Counted from the stretch's first letter, positions 1 to 5,789 are shown. The stretch is DNA of 9,020 nucleotides from Moraxellaceae bacterium (GCA_002401525.1 NVTH01000142.1:1-9020); one strand, 5' to 3'. Made by a program: numbers and translations. Notes: generated by a model from the sequence alone, not told the origin.

Positions 1-707
1 TCGCGTTCTTAAGCTTCATCGTATGGGCGCATCACATGTACACCACAGGGATGCCTCTAGCGGGCGAACTGTTCTTCATGTATGCGACGATGCTGATTGC
101 CGTGCCTACTGGCGTCAAAGTATTTAACTGGATCGCCACCATGTTTGGTGGGGCTTTGACCTTCGAAACACCCATGCTGTTCTGTATTGCTTTCGTATTC
201 TTGTTCACCCTGGGTGGATTAACCGGCGTCATGCTTTCTTTAGCACCGGTTGATTTTGCATACCACGACAGCTATTTCGTTGTGGCGCATTTCCATTACA
301 CCATGGTGGCGGGTGCGATCTTCAGTATGTCTGCAGCAGTCTATTATTGGCTGCCTAAGTGGACCGGCAAGATGTACAACGAAACCATGGGTAAAATTCA
401 CTTTTGGATTGCGTTTATCGGCTTTAACCTGACATTCTTCCCACAACATTTTGTGGGTCTAGCAGGCATGCCACGCCGTATTCCTGACTACGCACTGCAA
501 TTTGCTGACTTCAACATGATGTCCAGCATTGGCGCATTCACCTACGGATTTGCACAGCTGTTGTTCCTTTACAACGTTGTACAAACAATCCGCAAGGGTA
601 AAGCCTGCACAGACGAGAAAACCTGGGAAGGTGCGGAAGGATTGGAATGGACTGTGCCTAGCCCAGCGCCATTCCACACATTTTCCACTCCTCCTACCGT
701 TAAGTAA
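1..707 (+). CDS. coxA: Cytochrome c oxidase subunit I, aa3 type (3' part, 5' end outside window)
   Basis: Catalytic heme-copper subunit that reduces O2 to water and pumps protons across the inner membrane. The frame is open from base 3, so the gene runs in from the left and only about 234 C-terminal codons are present. Visible landmarks are the CuB-ligand His-His pair (codons at 30-35, in WAHHMYT), the K-channel Thr and Lys of PTGVK (108-119), and the HFH motif (288-296), whose first His binds heme a3 and second heme a. The HDSYFVVAHFHY and FFPQHFVGLAGMPRRIPDY stretches are classic subunit I signatures. Several hydrophobic helices remain. All active-site residues of this portion are intact, so nothing suggests decay. 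cox11 follows 18 bp after the stop, indicating one operon. Family identification is certain; the symbol (coxA or ctaD) is convention. Confidence 0.97.
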   Translation, partial: AFLSFIVWAHHMYTTGMPLAGELFFMYATMLIAVPTGVKVFNWIATMFGGALTFETPMLFCIAFVFLFTLGGLTGVMLSLAPVDFAYHDSYFVVAHFHYTMVAGAIFSMSAAVYYWLPKWTGKMYNETMGKIHFWIAFIGFNLTFFPQHFVGLAGMPRRIPDYALQFADFNMMSSIGAFTYGFAQLLFLYNVVQTIRKGKACTDEKTWEGAEGLEWTVPSPAPFHTFSTPPTVK

Positions 708-725
708 TCGGGTTAGAGACGTCAC

Positions 726-1274
726 ATGACAGACATTACCGCTACTAAGAAAAAACGCACCACAGTCATATTACTGGTGATGGTGGCGGCGATGTTTGGG
801 TTTGGGTTTGCCCTCGTACCACTTTATGATTTGTTGTGCGAATTAACCGGGATTAACGGCAAAGTTGTCTTGGTGCCCTACGATGCAAAAGACGTCGAAG
901 TAGACGAAGAACGCATTGTTAGCATTCAATTCATCGCCATGAATAACAGCGGCATGCCCTGGAAATTCAAACCTAATCACAACAGCATCAAGGTAAACCC
1001 CGGCGCCTCTACCTCAACAAGCTTTTACGCTCACAACCCCACTCAAAATTTTATGGTTGGTCAGGCAGTGCCTAGCATTTCACCTAGCAGTGCGGCCAAA
1101 TACTTCCACAAAATTGAGTGCTTCTGCTTTAACCAGCAGGAACTAGAGAGCGGCGCCCAGGCAGATTTGGGATTACGATTTTTTGTTGATAAGGAGTTAC
1201 CGAAGAATATCCACACGATCACGTTAACTTATACATTATTTGACGTTACCCAAAAGGTGGCCTCAAGCAATTAG
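726..1274 (+). CDS. cox11: Cytochrome c oxidase assembly protein Cox11 (CuB insertion)
   Basis: Copper chaperone, anchored in the inner membrane with a periplasmic domain, that delivers copper to the CuB site of subunit I. The 182 residues match the family's usual length. A short basic N-terminus is followed by one membrane helix (about 13-33), then a conserved Cys (C38, in YDLLCELTG) and the copper-binding CFCF motif (C132 and C134). The rest is the Cox11 beta-sandwich domain, including GMPWKFKP and YAHNPT. The ATG at 726 lies 18 bp after coxA; the Shine-Dalgarno is weak (GAGA about 9 bp upstream), which suggests translation coupled to coxA. The product works directly on the neighbouring gene's product. 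The stop codon runs into an inverted repeat that separates this gene from coxC. Also called ctaG in some bacteria; the CtaG name is shared with an unrelated Bacillus protein. Confidence 0.96.
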   Translation: MTDITATKKKRTTVILLVMVAAMFGFGFALVPLYDLLCELTGINGKVVLVPYDAKDVEVDEERIVSIQFIAMNNSGMPWKFKPNHNSIKVNPGASTSTSFYAHNPTQNFMVGQAVPSISPSSAAKYFHKIECFCFNQQELESGAQADLGLRFFVDKELPKNIHTITLTYTLFDVTQKVASSN

Positions 1275-1303
1275 TGTTTTCTAGCTTTATGACTCGAAAA
1301 CAC
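1274..1303 (+). other. Perfect 8-bp inverted repeat between cox11 and coxC
   Basis: GTGTTTTC (1274-1281) and GAAAACAC (1296-1303) pair perfectly around a 14-base loop. The structure begins in the last base of the cox11 stop codon and ends 26 bases before the coxC ATG. No T-run follows, so it is not a standard intrinsic terminator. It could stabilise or separate the downstream part of the message; that role is inference. Confidence 0.5.
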
Positions 1304-1317
1304 CATTGATTTATTGC

Positions 1318-1321
1318 GGAG
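1318..1321 (+). promoter_or_regulatory. Ribosome binding site that fixes the coxC start
   Basis: GGAG lies 8 bases before the ATG at 1330. The frame could also open at a TTG at 1306, but that would place this GGAG inside the coding sequence and add eight residues (MIYCGEIS) not typical of subunit III. Confidence 0.75.
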
Positions 1322-1329
1322 AAATATCA

Positions 1330-2271
1330 ATGAGCACGAACAACAGTGACCAGTATTATGTGCCAGAGAGCAGCGGTCTGGCGCTCACTACTGCAACGTC
1401 CGTCGCCACTATGGTGGGCGGACTCAGTATAGCCTTTAACGGTTTAACCTTTGGTGACGGCACTGGAGGCATCGGTTGGATTATTGCCTTAGCAGGCCTA
1501 ACCCTATTTTTCGCCACCCTTTTCGTTTGGTTTAGAACCACCATTATTGAGAACCATCAAGGCCTAGCCAATAGCCAACTAAAAAAATCCTACGCCCTCG
1601 GCATGCAATGGTTTATCTTTTCTGAAGTATGCTTTTTCGGCATCTTTTTTGGCACCCTCTTCTACTTGCGCAACTACGCAGGCCCTTGGCTTGGCGGAGA
1701 AGGCACTAAAGTAGGCGACACCAATGGCGTACTTTGGGAAGGCTTCAAGTACGCTTGGCCGATGATGACCACCCCTCAAGAAGCTATTGGCATCAGTAAT
1801 CAAGTACAAGCGAATAACGGCATCTTCACCAGCCCAACAGGCTTAATGCATTGGAACGGTATTCCTCTCATCAATACTATTTTGCTATTGAGCTCCAGCG
1901 TCACCTGTCACTTCGCTCACACGGCTCTTTTAGCCAATAACCGTAGCCGATTTAATATCTTGCTTGGCCTCACCTTAATACTTGGTTTTGTATTTGTGGG
2001 CTTCCAAGTGGAAGAGTACAGAGAAGCGTACATAGAGCTTGGGCTGACTTTAAAATCTGGCGTTTACGGGTCGACCTTCTTCATCCTGACTGGATTCCAC
2101 GGATTCCACGTTTGCATGGGTGCGACGATCTTGCTGGTGCAATGGTTGAGGTCCACTACCAAAGGTGACTTTACTGCAGAAGACCACTTCGGTTTCGAAG
2201 CGGCCTCGTGGTATTGGCATTTCGTTGATGTGGTGTGGGTAGGATTGTTCTTATTCGTCTACATTATCTAA
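1330..2271 (+). CDS. coxC: Cytochrome c oxidase subunit III
   Basis: Multi-helix core subunit of the aa3 oxidase, which binds lipid and stabilises proton uptake into subunit I. From the ATG at 1330 it has 313 residues. An N-terminal stretch (MSTNNSDQYYVP) precedes the membrane helices. The helix carrying the conserved Glu (E99, in FSEVCFFG) is present, followed by FYLRNYAGPW, CHFAHTALL, GFQVEEYREAY, the TGFHGFHV motif (about 254-261) and the closing WYWHFVDVVWVGLFLFVYI helix. A hydrophilic segment of about 55 residues (roughly 120-175, between the helix of E99 and the next one) makes it longer than the shortest bacterial and mitochondrial homologues of about 260 residues. Similar loops occur in other gammaproteobacterial subunits III, so this is probably lineage-typical. 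The stop lies 9 bp from the stop of the converging DUF2909 gene. Confidence 0.96.
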   Translation: MSTNNSDQYYVPESSGLALTTATSVATMVGGLSIAFNGLTFGDGTGGIGWIIALAGLTLFFATLFVWFRTTIIENHQGLANSQLKKSYALGMQWFIFSEVCFFGIFFGTLFYLRNYAGPWLGGEGTKVGDTNGVLWEGFKYAWPMMTTPQEAIGISNQVQANNGIFTSPTGLMHWNGIPLINTILLLSSSVTCHFAHTALLANNRSRFNILLGLTLILGFVFVGFQVEEYREAYIELGLTLKSGVYGSTFFILTGFHGFHVCMGATILLVQWLRSTTKGDFTAEDHFGFEAASWYWHFVDVVWVGLFLFVYII

Positions 2272-2293
2272 TTAGATTGTCTACTTAGATTGT
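2272..2293. repeat. Short direct repeat at the coxC / DUF2909 convergence
   Basis: TTAGATTGT occurs at 2272-2280 and again at 2285-2293, a 13-bp spacing. It covers the few bases between the two converging stop codons and the last codons of the minus-strand gene. It looks like a small slippage duplication; no function is inferred. Confidence 0.5.
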
Positions 2294-2532
2294 TGTAACT
2301 CTGGAGTGGCTGCAGTTCCTGCGGCGCTCCAGGGGGCTTTCGAAGCCAACGACCCAGTTAACACCCCATAACCTACCAAGCCTATTAAAATGGCCGCCAA
2401 AGTCACTCTAACCCCCAAAGAGTGCAAGGTTCGTTTGGTTTTACCCTGATCCTTCATCAAAAAAACGAATCCACTGGCTAAACTAATGACTAATAATATA
2501 AACGTGATCACTATGGCTGGCTTTAACCACAT
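2281..2532 (-). CDS. DUF2909 family small twin-transmembrane protein
   Basis: An 83-residue protein with two predicted membrane helices (about 4-25 and 41-60) joined by a short basic linker containing KDQGKTKRTLHSLGVRV. This matches the DUF2909 family, whose genes characteristically sit beside coxC and surf1 in gammaproteobacteria. No biochemical function is established; a role in oxidase assembly or stability is only suggested by neighbourhood. I place the start at the ATG at 2532 because AGAGGG (2539-2544, complement) lies 6 bases upstream and family members begin MWLK-like. An in-frame upstream start at 2577 would overlap the surf1 coding sequence and add an untypical polar leader. It is transcribed against coxC and divergently from surf1, leaving only 33 bp for two 5' regions. 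Confidence 0.85.
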   Translation of the reverse strand: MWLKPAIVITFILLVISLASGFVFLMKDQGKTKRTLHSLGVRVTLAAILIGLVGYGVLTGSLASKAPWSAAGTAATPELQQSK

Positions 2533-2565
2533 AGCACACCCTCTGTTATTGATAAAATTTGAATT

Positions 2566-3357
2566 ATGACTGAGCAAGAAACGCCAGAAAAAGGCTTAAC
2601 AAAAGAAACCGCTCCGCTCGAAAAGGCAAAATTAACTTTTCATACCAATTGGAAAATTAGTACCTTTGTCGCACTTATGCTGCCCTGCTTAATAAGCCTA
2701 GGTTTTTGGCAGCTTGACCGTGCGGATGAAAAACGAGCAGTACAGGCTGTCTTTGATTTACGCCAAACGGAAAAGCCGATTTCGATAGAGTCGCTGTTTG
2801 ATCAACAAGCCGTTGACCTGAAGTCCGTGAGGGTATCTTTAAAAGGCCGTTATATCAATTCCAATAACATCCTCATTGATAACAAGATTTATCACTCCAA
2901 ATTTGGCTATGAAGTAGTAACACCCTTTAAACTCAGCACCAGCGGCCGCCTGATTTTAGTAAACCGAGGTTGGATCCAAGGACATTCCGATCGCCGAATA
3001 TTTCCAGACATTGACGAAATCCAGAAAGAACAAACCGTAGAAGGCGTTATCTTTATCCCTTCCAAAACCCCTTTTTCACTCGGCACACCAGAGCAATCCG
3101 ACGCCTGGCCTAAGCGCGTCCCGTTTATAAATCACACAGAACTTGTAGCCTATTTCGATGCCCCCCTTTTCCCGCATCAGGTCCGTTTAGACACCCAGCA
3201 AGCAGGCGAATTACAACGCAATTGGAAAGTGATCACCGTTAAACCTGAAAAACATACGGGTTACGCGGTGCAATGGTTTGCAATGGCCTTCACTCTTGCC
3301 TTACTTTATTTAGCTTTAAGTACCAACCTATTGGGCTGGTCCCAAAACAAACAGTAG
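2566..3357 (+). CDS. surf1: SURF1 family cytochrome oxidase assembly factor
   Basis: Inner-membrane assembly factor for aa3 oxidases, implicated in heme a insertion into subunit I. The 263 residues show the family layout: a polar N-terminus, membrane helix 1 (about 29-48) running into the signature LGFWQLDRADEKR (45-57), a central soluble domain with LVNRGWI (131-137), then HTGYAVQWFAMA (230-241) leading into membrane helix 2 (about 236-255). The N-terminal cytoplasmic stretch of about 28 residues is rich in Glu and Lys. The start ATG at 2566 has no strong Shine-Dalgarno. Only 33 bp separate it from the divergent DUF2909 start, so the promoter must lie there or within DUF2909, or the gene is read through from coxC. 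A strong intrinsic terminator follows 36 bp after the stop. Sometimes named cyoY or shy1 elsewhere. Confidence 0.94.
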   Translation: MTEQETPEKGLTKETAPLEKAKLTFHTNWKISTFVALMLPCLISLGFWQLDRADEKRAVQAVFDLRQTEKPISIESLFDQQAVDLKSVRVSLKGRYINSNNILIDNKIYHSKFGYEVVTPFKLSTSGRLILVNRGWIQGHSDRRIFPDIDEIQKEQTVEGVIFIPSKTPFSLGTPEQSDAWPKRVPFINHTELVAYFDAPLFPHQVRLDTQQAGELQRNWKVITVKPEKHTGYAVQWFAMAFTLALLYLALSTNLLGWSQNKQ

Positions 3358-3392
3358 CCATAAAACACACCCTAACCGCGCGACTTTTGTTC

Positions 3393-3430
3393 AGGGGTCA
3401 GCTCATTGAGCTCACTCCTCTTTATTTTTT
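3393..3430 (+). terminator. Rho-independent terminator after surf1
   Basis: Arms at 3393-3404 and 3408-3419 pair over 12 positions with one G-T wobble and one C-C mismatch, around a 3-base loop. A T-rich tract follows at once (3419-3430: one C, an A, otherwise T). It points in the direction of the cox/surf1 transcript and would cut it off before the Sco-like gene, at least in part. Confidence 0.8.
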
Positions 3431-3471
3431 ATGGCTATCTCTTTTTAGTTATCTCCATTTAGGATCTACCC

Positions 3472-4089
3472 ATGATTGAAAACACAGTAAATCCACAACA
3501 ACGCCGAAAAAATCGCCTCAAACTACTTTGTTTGGTAGGGCTGCCCGTGATCACCGTGGTGCTGTCCACCCTCATGTTTAAAACCGGCATAGGCCTGCCC
3601 AGCGGCACCAAAAACAAAGGCGCGCTGATACAACCCCCGCAACAAATTGCAGATTTTCCCTTCACTAAAACTGACGGAGAGCCATTTGATTACGCGCCTG
3701 ACTCAAAATGGAGCCTTCTTTTACCGGCTTTTGGCGAATGCAAAGAAGACTGCGAAAAACGCCTTTTTCTGACTCGACAGGTGCATATGTTATTAGGAAA
3801 AAATGCCGATGCGGTACGGCGCTATTACCTCAATATCGAAGGAACATTGAGCCAGCAAACCCTAAACATGCTGAAACAAGATCACCCAAAGCTGACGGTA
3901 ATTAACACTACGCGAGAAGCCATCGAGAGCCTCGGAGGCGGCATTATCACTTATTACTCTAACAAAGCGATGCCCTACTTTTTAGTAGACCCCAGAGGCT
4001 TTGTAATGATGTATTACACCGATCAAAACACGGACAAAGAACTAATAAAGGATTTAAAATTCTTGATCACGAAAGCCGGCGGGCATTAA
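3472..4089 (+). CDS. Membrane-anchored Sco-like / thioredoxin-fold protein, function unproven
   Basis: A 205-residue protein with a basic N-terminus, one membrane helix (about 17-36) and a soluble domain expected in the periplasm. C90 and C94 form a CxxxC motif (GECKEDCEKR) at the place where Sco copper chaperones carry their metal-binding cysteines, after a strand like WSLLLPAFG. The later YFLVDPRGFVMMYYT resembles the strand-turn region of Sco and thioredoxin folds. The distal His that Sco proteins use as third copper ligand, normally just before this strand, is not visible: SNKAMPYFLVDP is found instead. Uncharacterised proteins of this sort commonly follow surf1 in gammaproteobacterial cox clusters, so a role in CuA or CuB handling or thiol reduction is plausible but inferred. 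AGGA at 3461-3464, 7 bases before the ATG, supports the start. A terminator separates it from surf1. Confidence 0.8.
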   Translation: MIENTVNPQQRRKNRLKLLCLVGLPVITVVLSTLMFKTGIGLPSGTKNKGALIQPPQQIADFPFTKTDGEPFDYAPDSKWSLLLPAFGECKEDCEKRLFLTRQVHMLLGKNADAVRRYYLNIEGTLSQQTLNMLKQDHPKLTVINTTREAIESLGGGIITYYSNKAMPYFLVDPRGFVMMYYTDQNTDKELIKDLKFLITKAGGH

Positions 4090-4142
4090 GGGAAAAACCG
4101 CCGCCAAAAGCCTTGGCTTGATGACTCAATAGAACAATACTC

Positions 4143-4164
4143 CCGCCGACTTCGCCGTCAGCGG
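4143..4164 (-). terminator. Possible weak terminator after the DUF2970 gene
   Basis: Arms 4143-4150 and 4157-4164 give an 8-bp GC-rich stem with one wobble on the minus strand and a 6-base loop, starting 19 bp beyond the minus-strand stop. The following minus-strand bases are only moderately T-rich (GAGTATTGTTCTATTG). On the plus strand the same pairing has a C-A mismatch. It may serve the DUF2970 transcript. Confidence 0.4.
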
Positions 4165-4182
4165 TGGCGAGCAAACCATTGA

Positions 4183-4392
4183 CTATTGATTTATCACATT
4201 GGAAACCACAATGATCAATGTTGAGATAAACACCGCAACCACCACCAAACCCACAATGATATAAGCCTTGAGATTACCCCCCTCAAAATCTCGCTGACGA
4301 TTTTTACTACTTTGGACTCCAATCGCAGCAGATAACACGCTACGTATCACCTGAAGCAAAGATAGTTTTTTAGGCTTGGAATCATCATTCAT
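4183..4392 (-). CDS. DUF2970 family small membrane protein
   Basis: A 69-residue protein. The N-terminal half is polar and contains the family signature LSLLQVIRSVLSAAIGVQSS followed by NRQRDFEGG; the C-terminal half is a single membrane helix (about 43-65). DUF2970 has no established activity, but its genes are often found in or beside cytochrome c oxidase clusters, from memory commonly near cox11 and coxC. Here the gene is at the far end of the cluster and on the opposite strand. The start at 4392 (MNDDSKPKK) is chosen for family-like length; an in-frame ATG at 4407 would add five residues (MLRLI). Neither start has a convincing Shine-Dalgarno. The gene converges on the Sco-like gene, leaving 93 bp between the stops. 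Confidence 0.85.
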   Translation of the reverse strand: MNDDSKPKKLSLLQVIRSVLSAAIGVQSSKNRQRDFEGGNLKAYIIVGLVVVAVFISTLIIVVSNVINQ

Positions 4393-4432
4393 AATTAATC
4401 GTAACATCCATTAGCAGGGGGAAAAAATAACG

Positions 4433-4831
4433 GTGCAAAGTAGCGCACATGCGCTCAGATTACCCAGTAAATTATCACCTCATTTGCATGCTTATGTCGA
4501 CAATATTGGCCAACATTTCCTTGATTCCATTAACATCCAACAATGATTATTTCTCCGCCAGCCTTGCCCAGACAATATTCATATCGAAAAAACACCACAG
4601 AGACCACTCCTGAAATATTGTAAGCCTTTTATCGAAAAAGAAAGCCGTTATAAACCTTGGCTTCCCCTATGACAGGCATGTTTTTGCATGCTATAGTCGA
4701 TCAATTCGCTGCGGCTAATATAGAAGGCATTGATTCATCAGCAATTATTATAGCCAGGCATCAATAACAGCAATCTCTCTAACGTTGACAGCTGGGGCTT
4801 TTTAGCAGCACAATATCGAGAATCCACGTGA
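4433..4831 (+). pseudogene. Decayed protein gene, family not recognised
   Basis: Reading one frame from GTG 4433 gives a protein-like sequence of 37 codons, an in-frame TGA (4544-4546), then a further 41 codons ending in SRYKPWLP. At a CCCC run (4664-4667) the protein-like reading moves to the next frame (4669-4764; MTGMFLHAIVDQF, then SSAIIIARH). It returns to the first frame at about 4763 (NLSNVDSWGFLAAQYREST) and stops at TGA 4829. One lost C and one extra base would restore a continuous product of about 130 residues apart from the TGA. The density of Trp, Tyr, Phe, Pro and charged residues is unlike random AT-rich DNA. I do not recognise the family. The relic may be the whole of a small gene or the end of a longer one. 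An alternative is ordinary noncoding DNA, which I consider less likely. Confidence 0.55.
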
Positions 4832-5046
4832 TTAGACTCAACTCGCTGACAAGGCTTTGACTAAAGGATATTGAGAAAATCGATTTATTTTCGCCAAATT
4901 AAAGAAAAAGTCGAATAAGTCAGCTATAAACGATGTTTGAGGAAGAACATTTAACACTATTCCTAACGGATGAGTGTTATTATAAGGAATTCTGTTAGAA
5001 AGACAGAATGTAGTAATTAAATTAAACAATTGGGGAATATCACGAA
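4832..5046 (+). promoter_or_regulatory. AT-rich leader region of the cold-shock gene with two stem-loops
   Basis: No coding sequence is supported here. Two perfect 7-bp inverted repeats lie in series before the gene: TAACACT 4952-4958 with AGTGTTA 4973-4979 (14-base loop), and ATTCTGT 4989-4995 with ACAGAAT 5003-5009 (7-base loop). A GGGGA at 5032-5036, 10 bases before the ATG, is the ribosome binding site. Long structured leaders are known to control cspA-family messages at low temperature; that this one does so is inference. A TTGACT at 4857-4862 could be a -35 element, but no good -10 is correctly spaced. Confidence 0.45.
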
Positions 5047-5250
5047 ATGAGTACCGGTACAGTAAAATGGTTCAATGCAGATAAAGGCTTCGGCTTCATC
5101 ACTCCAGACGACGGTGGAAAAGATTTATTTGTTCACCATTCTGAAGTTAAGGTTTCTGGATACGCATCACTTAACGACGGCCAAAAGGTTGAGTTTGAAG
5201 TAGGCCAAGGCCAAAAAGGTCCTTGCGCAAACAACGTTATACCTCTCTAA
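5047..5250 (+). CDS. CspA-family cold-shock protein
   Basis: A 67-residue single-domain OB-fold protein that binds single-stranded RNA and DNA and acts in the cytoplasm as an RNA chaperone, typically during cold shock or growth transitions. The domain fills the whole protein: the N-terminal [15 protein letters not shown] contains RNP1 (KGFGFI, about 13-18), DLFVHHSEV contains RNP2 (LFVHH, about 27-31), and the ending [10 protein letters not shown] is normal for the family. All the aromatic nucleic-acid-binding positions I can check (W8, F9, F15, F17, F28, H30) are present. Length is standard (65-70). The gene stands alone between a structured leader and its own strong terminator, so it is monocistronic. 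Genomes usually carry several paralogues and the sequence does not say which one this is, so no letter is assigned. Confidence 0.96.
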   Translation: MSTGTVKWFNADKGFGFITPDDGGKDLFVHHSEVKVSGYASLNDGQKVEFEVGQGQKGPCANNVIPL

Positions 5251-5268
5251 AGTAAAGGTTACTTTACT
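5251..5268 (+). other. Small perfect hairpin just after the cold-shock stop codon
   Basis: AGTAAAG (5251-5257) and CTTTACT (5262-5268) form a 7-bp stem with a 4-base loop starting directly after the stop codon. No T-run follows. It may protect the 3' end of the short message, ahead of the main terminator. Confidence 0.45.
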
Positions 5269-5289
5269 CAGAGAATAGCTGTAATAGCT

Positions 5290-5346
5290 ACACTAAAGGG
5301 AGGCGGCGCATCACTGCAAAGCCCCCTTTTGGTGTTTCTTCTTTTA
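5290..5346 (+). terminator. Rho-independent terminator of the cold-shock gene
   Basis: Arms 5290-5304 and 5321-5335 pair over 15 positions with one A-C mismatch and two G-T wobbles, around a 16-base loop. The T-rich tract TTTCTTCTTTT follows (5335-5345). Position (40 bp after the stop) and tail agree with transcript release of the single-gene csp unit. Confidence 0.85.
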
Positions 5347-5415
5347 TGATTTAGCGATCCGCATATATTGCCCCGCCTAAAACCAGATTCAAATCATTAT
5401 CAAATACCCGCCACC

Positions 5416-5450
5416 GCCCATTTCACGGGCACGAAAACCTCTTGGAGAGG
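5416..5450 (-). terminator. Possible terminator of the nqr operon
   Basis: Read on the minus strand, CCTCT-CCA-AGAGG (5450-5438) is a short stem-loop followed by TTTTCG. A second small hairpin, GCCC/GGGC (5430-5416), lies just beyond. It is about 85 bp past the nqrM stop. The stem is only 5 bp, so this is a weak candidate; no better one is visible in this gap. Confidence 0.35.
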
Positions 5451-5493
5451 CAGTTCCAATCCTTACGCGTAGTATTTTTTATAAGCGCACGCC

Positions 5494-5505
5494 CTCTAAT
5501 TAGAG
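5494..5505. repeat. 12-bp perfect palindrome downstream of nqrM
   Basis: CTCTAATTAGAG is self-complementary over all 12 bases and overlaps a second inverted repeat, TTAGA-GTA-TCTAA (5500-5512). The pair lies in a gap of about 190 bp with no coding sequence between the csp terminator and the nqrM stop. It could be a protein-binding site or part of mRNA end processing; nothing in the sequence decides this. Confidence 0.4.
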
Positions 5506-5533
5506 TATCTAATCCTCCTACCAATAAGTATTA

Positions 5534-5782
5534 TTATTTGCGTTTCGGTGCTGCATCATAGCTCAGGTCAGGCAAGCTCCTCTCACCGGGCTGATCCTTG
5601 CGACTTAACTCATCGCACACCTCATCATTCCCACCACACACCTCGCAATCAGACTTCATTCCTAGCGCGCTCATACCGCCGCACGAGCCTTGAATAGGCT
5701 TCCTCTTAAAGAGAACCCCAACAGACATAATTAGGACAATGGCACCCATAAAGACCATCGTTAACAGTAAAATTTTCAGCAC
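5534..5782 (-). CDS. nqrM: NqrM, Na+-NQR maturation protein (DUF539)
   Basis: Small membrane protein required for maturation of Na+-NQR, thought to deliver iron to the metal centre between NqrD and NqrE. The 82 residues comprise one N-terminal membrane helix (about 4-24), the motif FKRKPIQGSCGG, and four conserved cysteines (C34, C46, C49, C56, in SCGG and DCEVCGG). A polar tail of about 26 residues follows the last Cys, a little more than the shortest homologues. The start is a GTG at 5782, supported by GGAG 7 bases upstream (5790-5793, complement). The gene is last in the nqr operon, 15 bp after apbE, the usual place for it. It is certain as a DUF539 member; the iron-delivery role is from work on Vibrio homologues, not seen here. 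Confidence 0.94.
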   Translation of the reverse strand: MLKILLLTMVFMGAIVLIMSVGVLFKRKPIQGSCGGMSALGMKSDCEVCGGNDEVCDELSRKDQPGERSLPDLSYDAAPKRK

Positions 5783-5789
5783 GCTTTAT

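Noticed and set aside
1306..1329. Upstream TTG start for coxC adding eight residues
   Set aside because: The GGAG ribosome binding site lies inside this extension and is well spaced for the ATG at 1330; the added residues are not family-like.
2533..2577. Upstream in-frame start for the DUF2909 gene
   Set aside because: It would overlap the surf1 start and add a polar leader; the ATG at 2532 has a good AGAGGG Shine-Dalgarno and a family-like beginning.
4108..4119. AAGCC-TT-GGCTT inverted repeat as terminator of the Sco-like gene
   Set aside because: A 2-base loop cannot form properly and there is no T-run after it.
4857..4889. TTGACT with a downstream TTTATT as csp promoter
   Set aside because: The spacing to the nearest -10-like element is about 21 bp and the hexamer is poor, so it is not listed as a promoter.
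4838..5029. Minus-strand open frame of 63 codons in the csp leader
   Set aside because: No ribosome binding site, no recognisable domain, and it covers the structured AT-rich leader; judged a chance frame.
5452..5461. GTTCCAATCC resembling a tRNA T-arm
   Set aside because: The flanks do not pair as a T-stem and no acceptor, D or anticodon arm fits around it.
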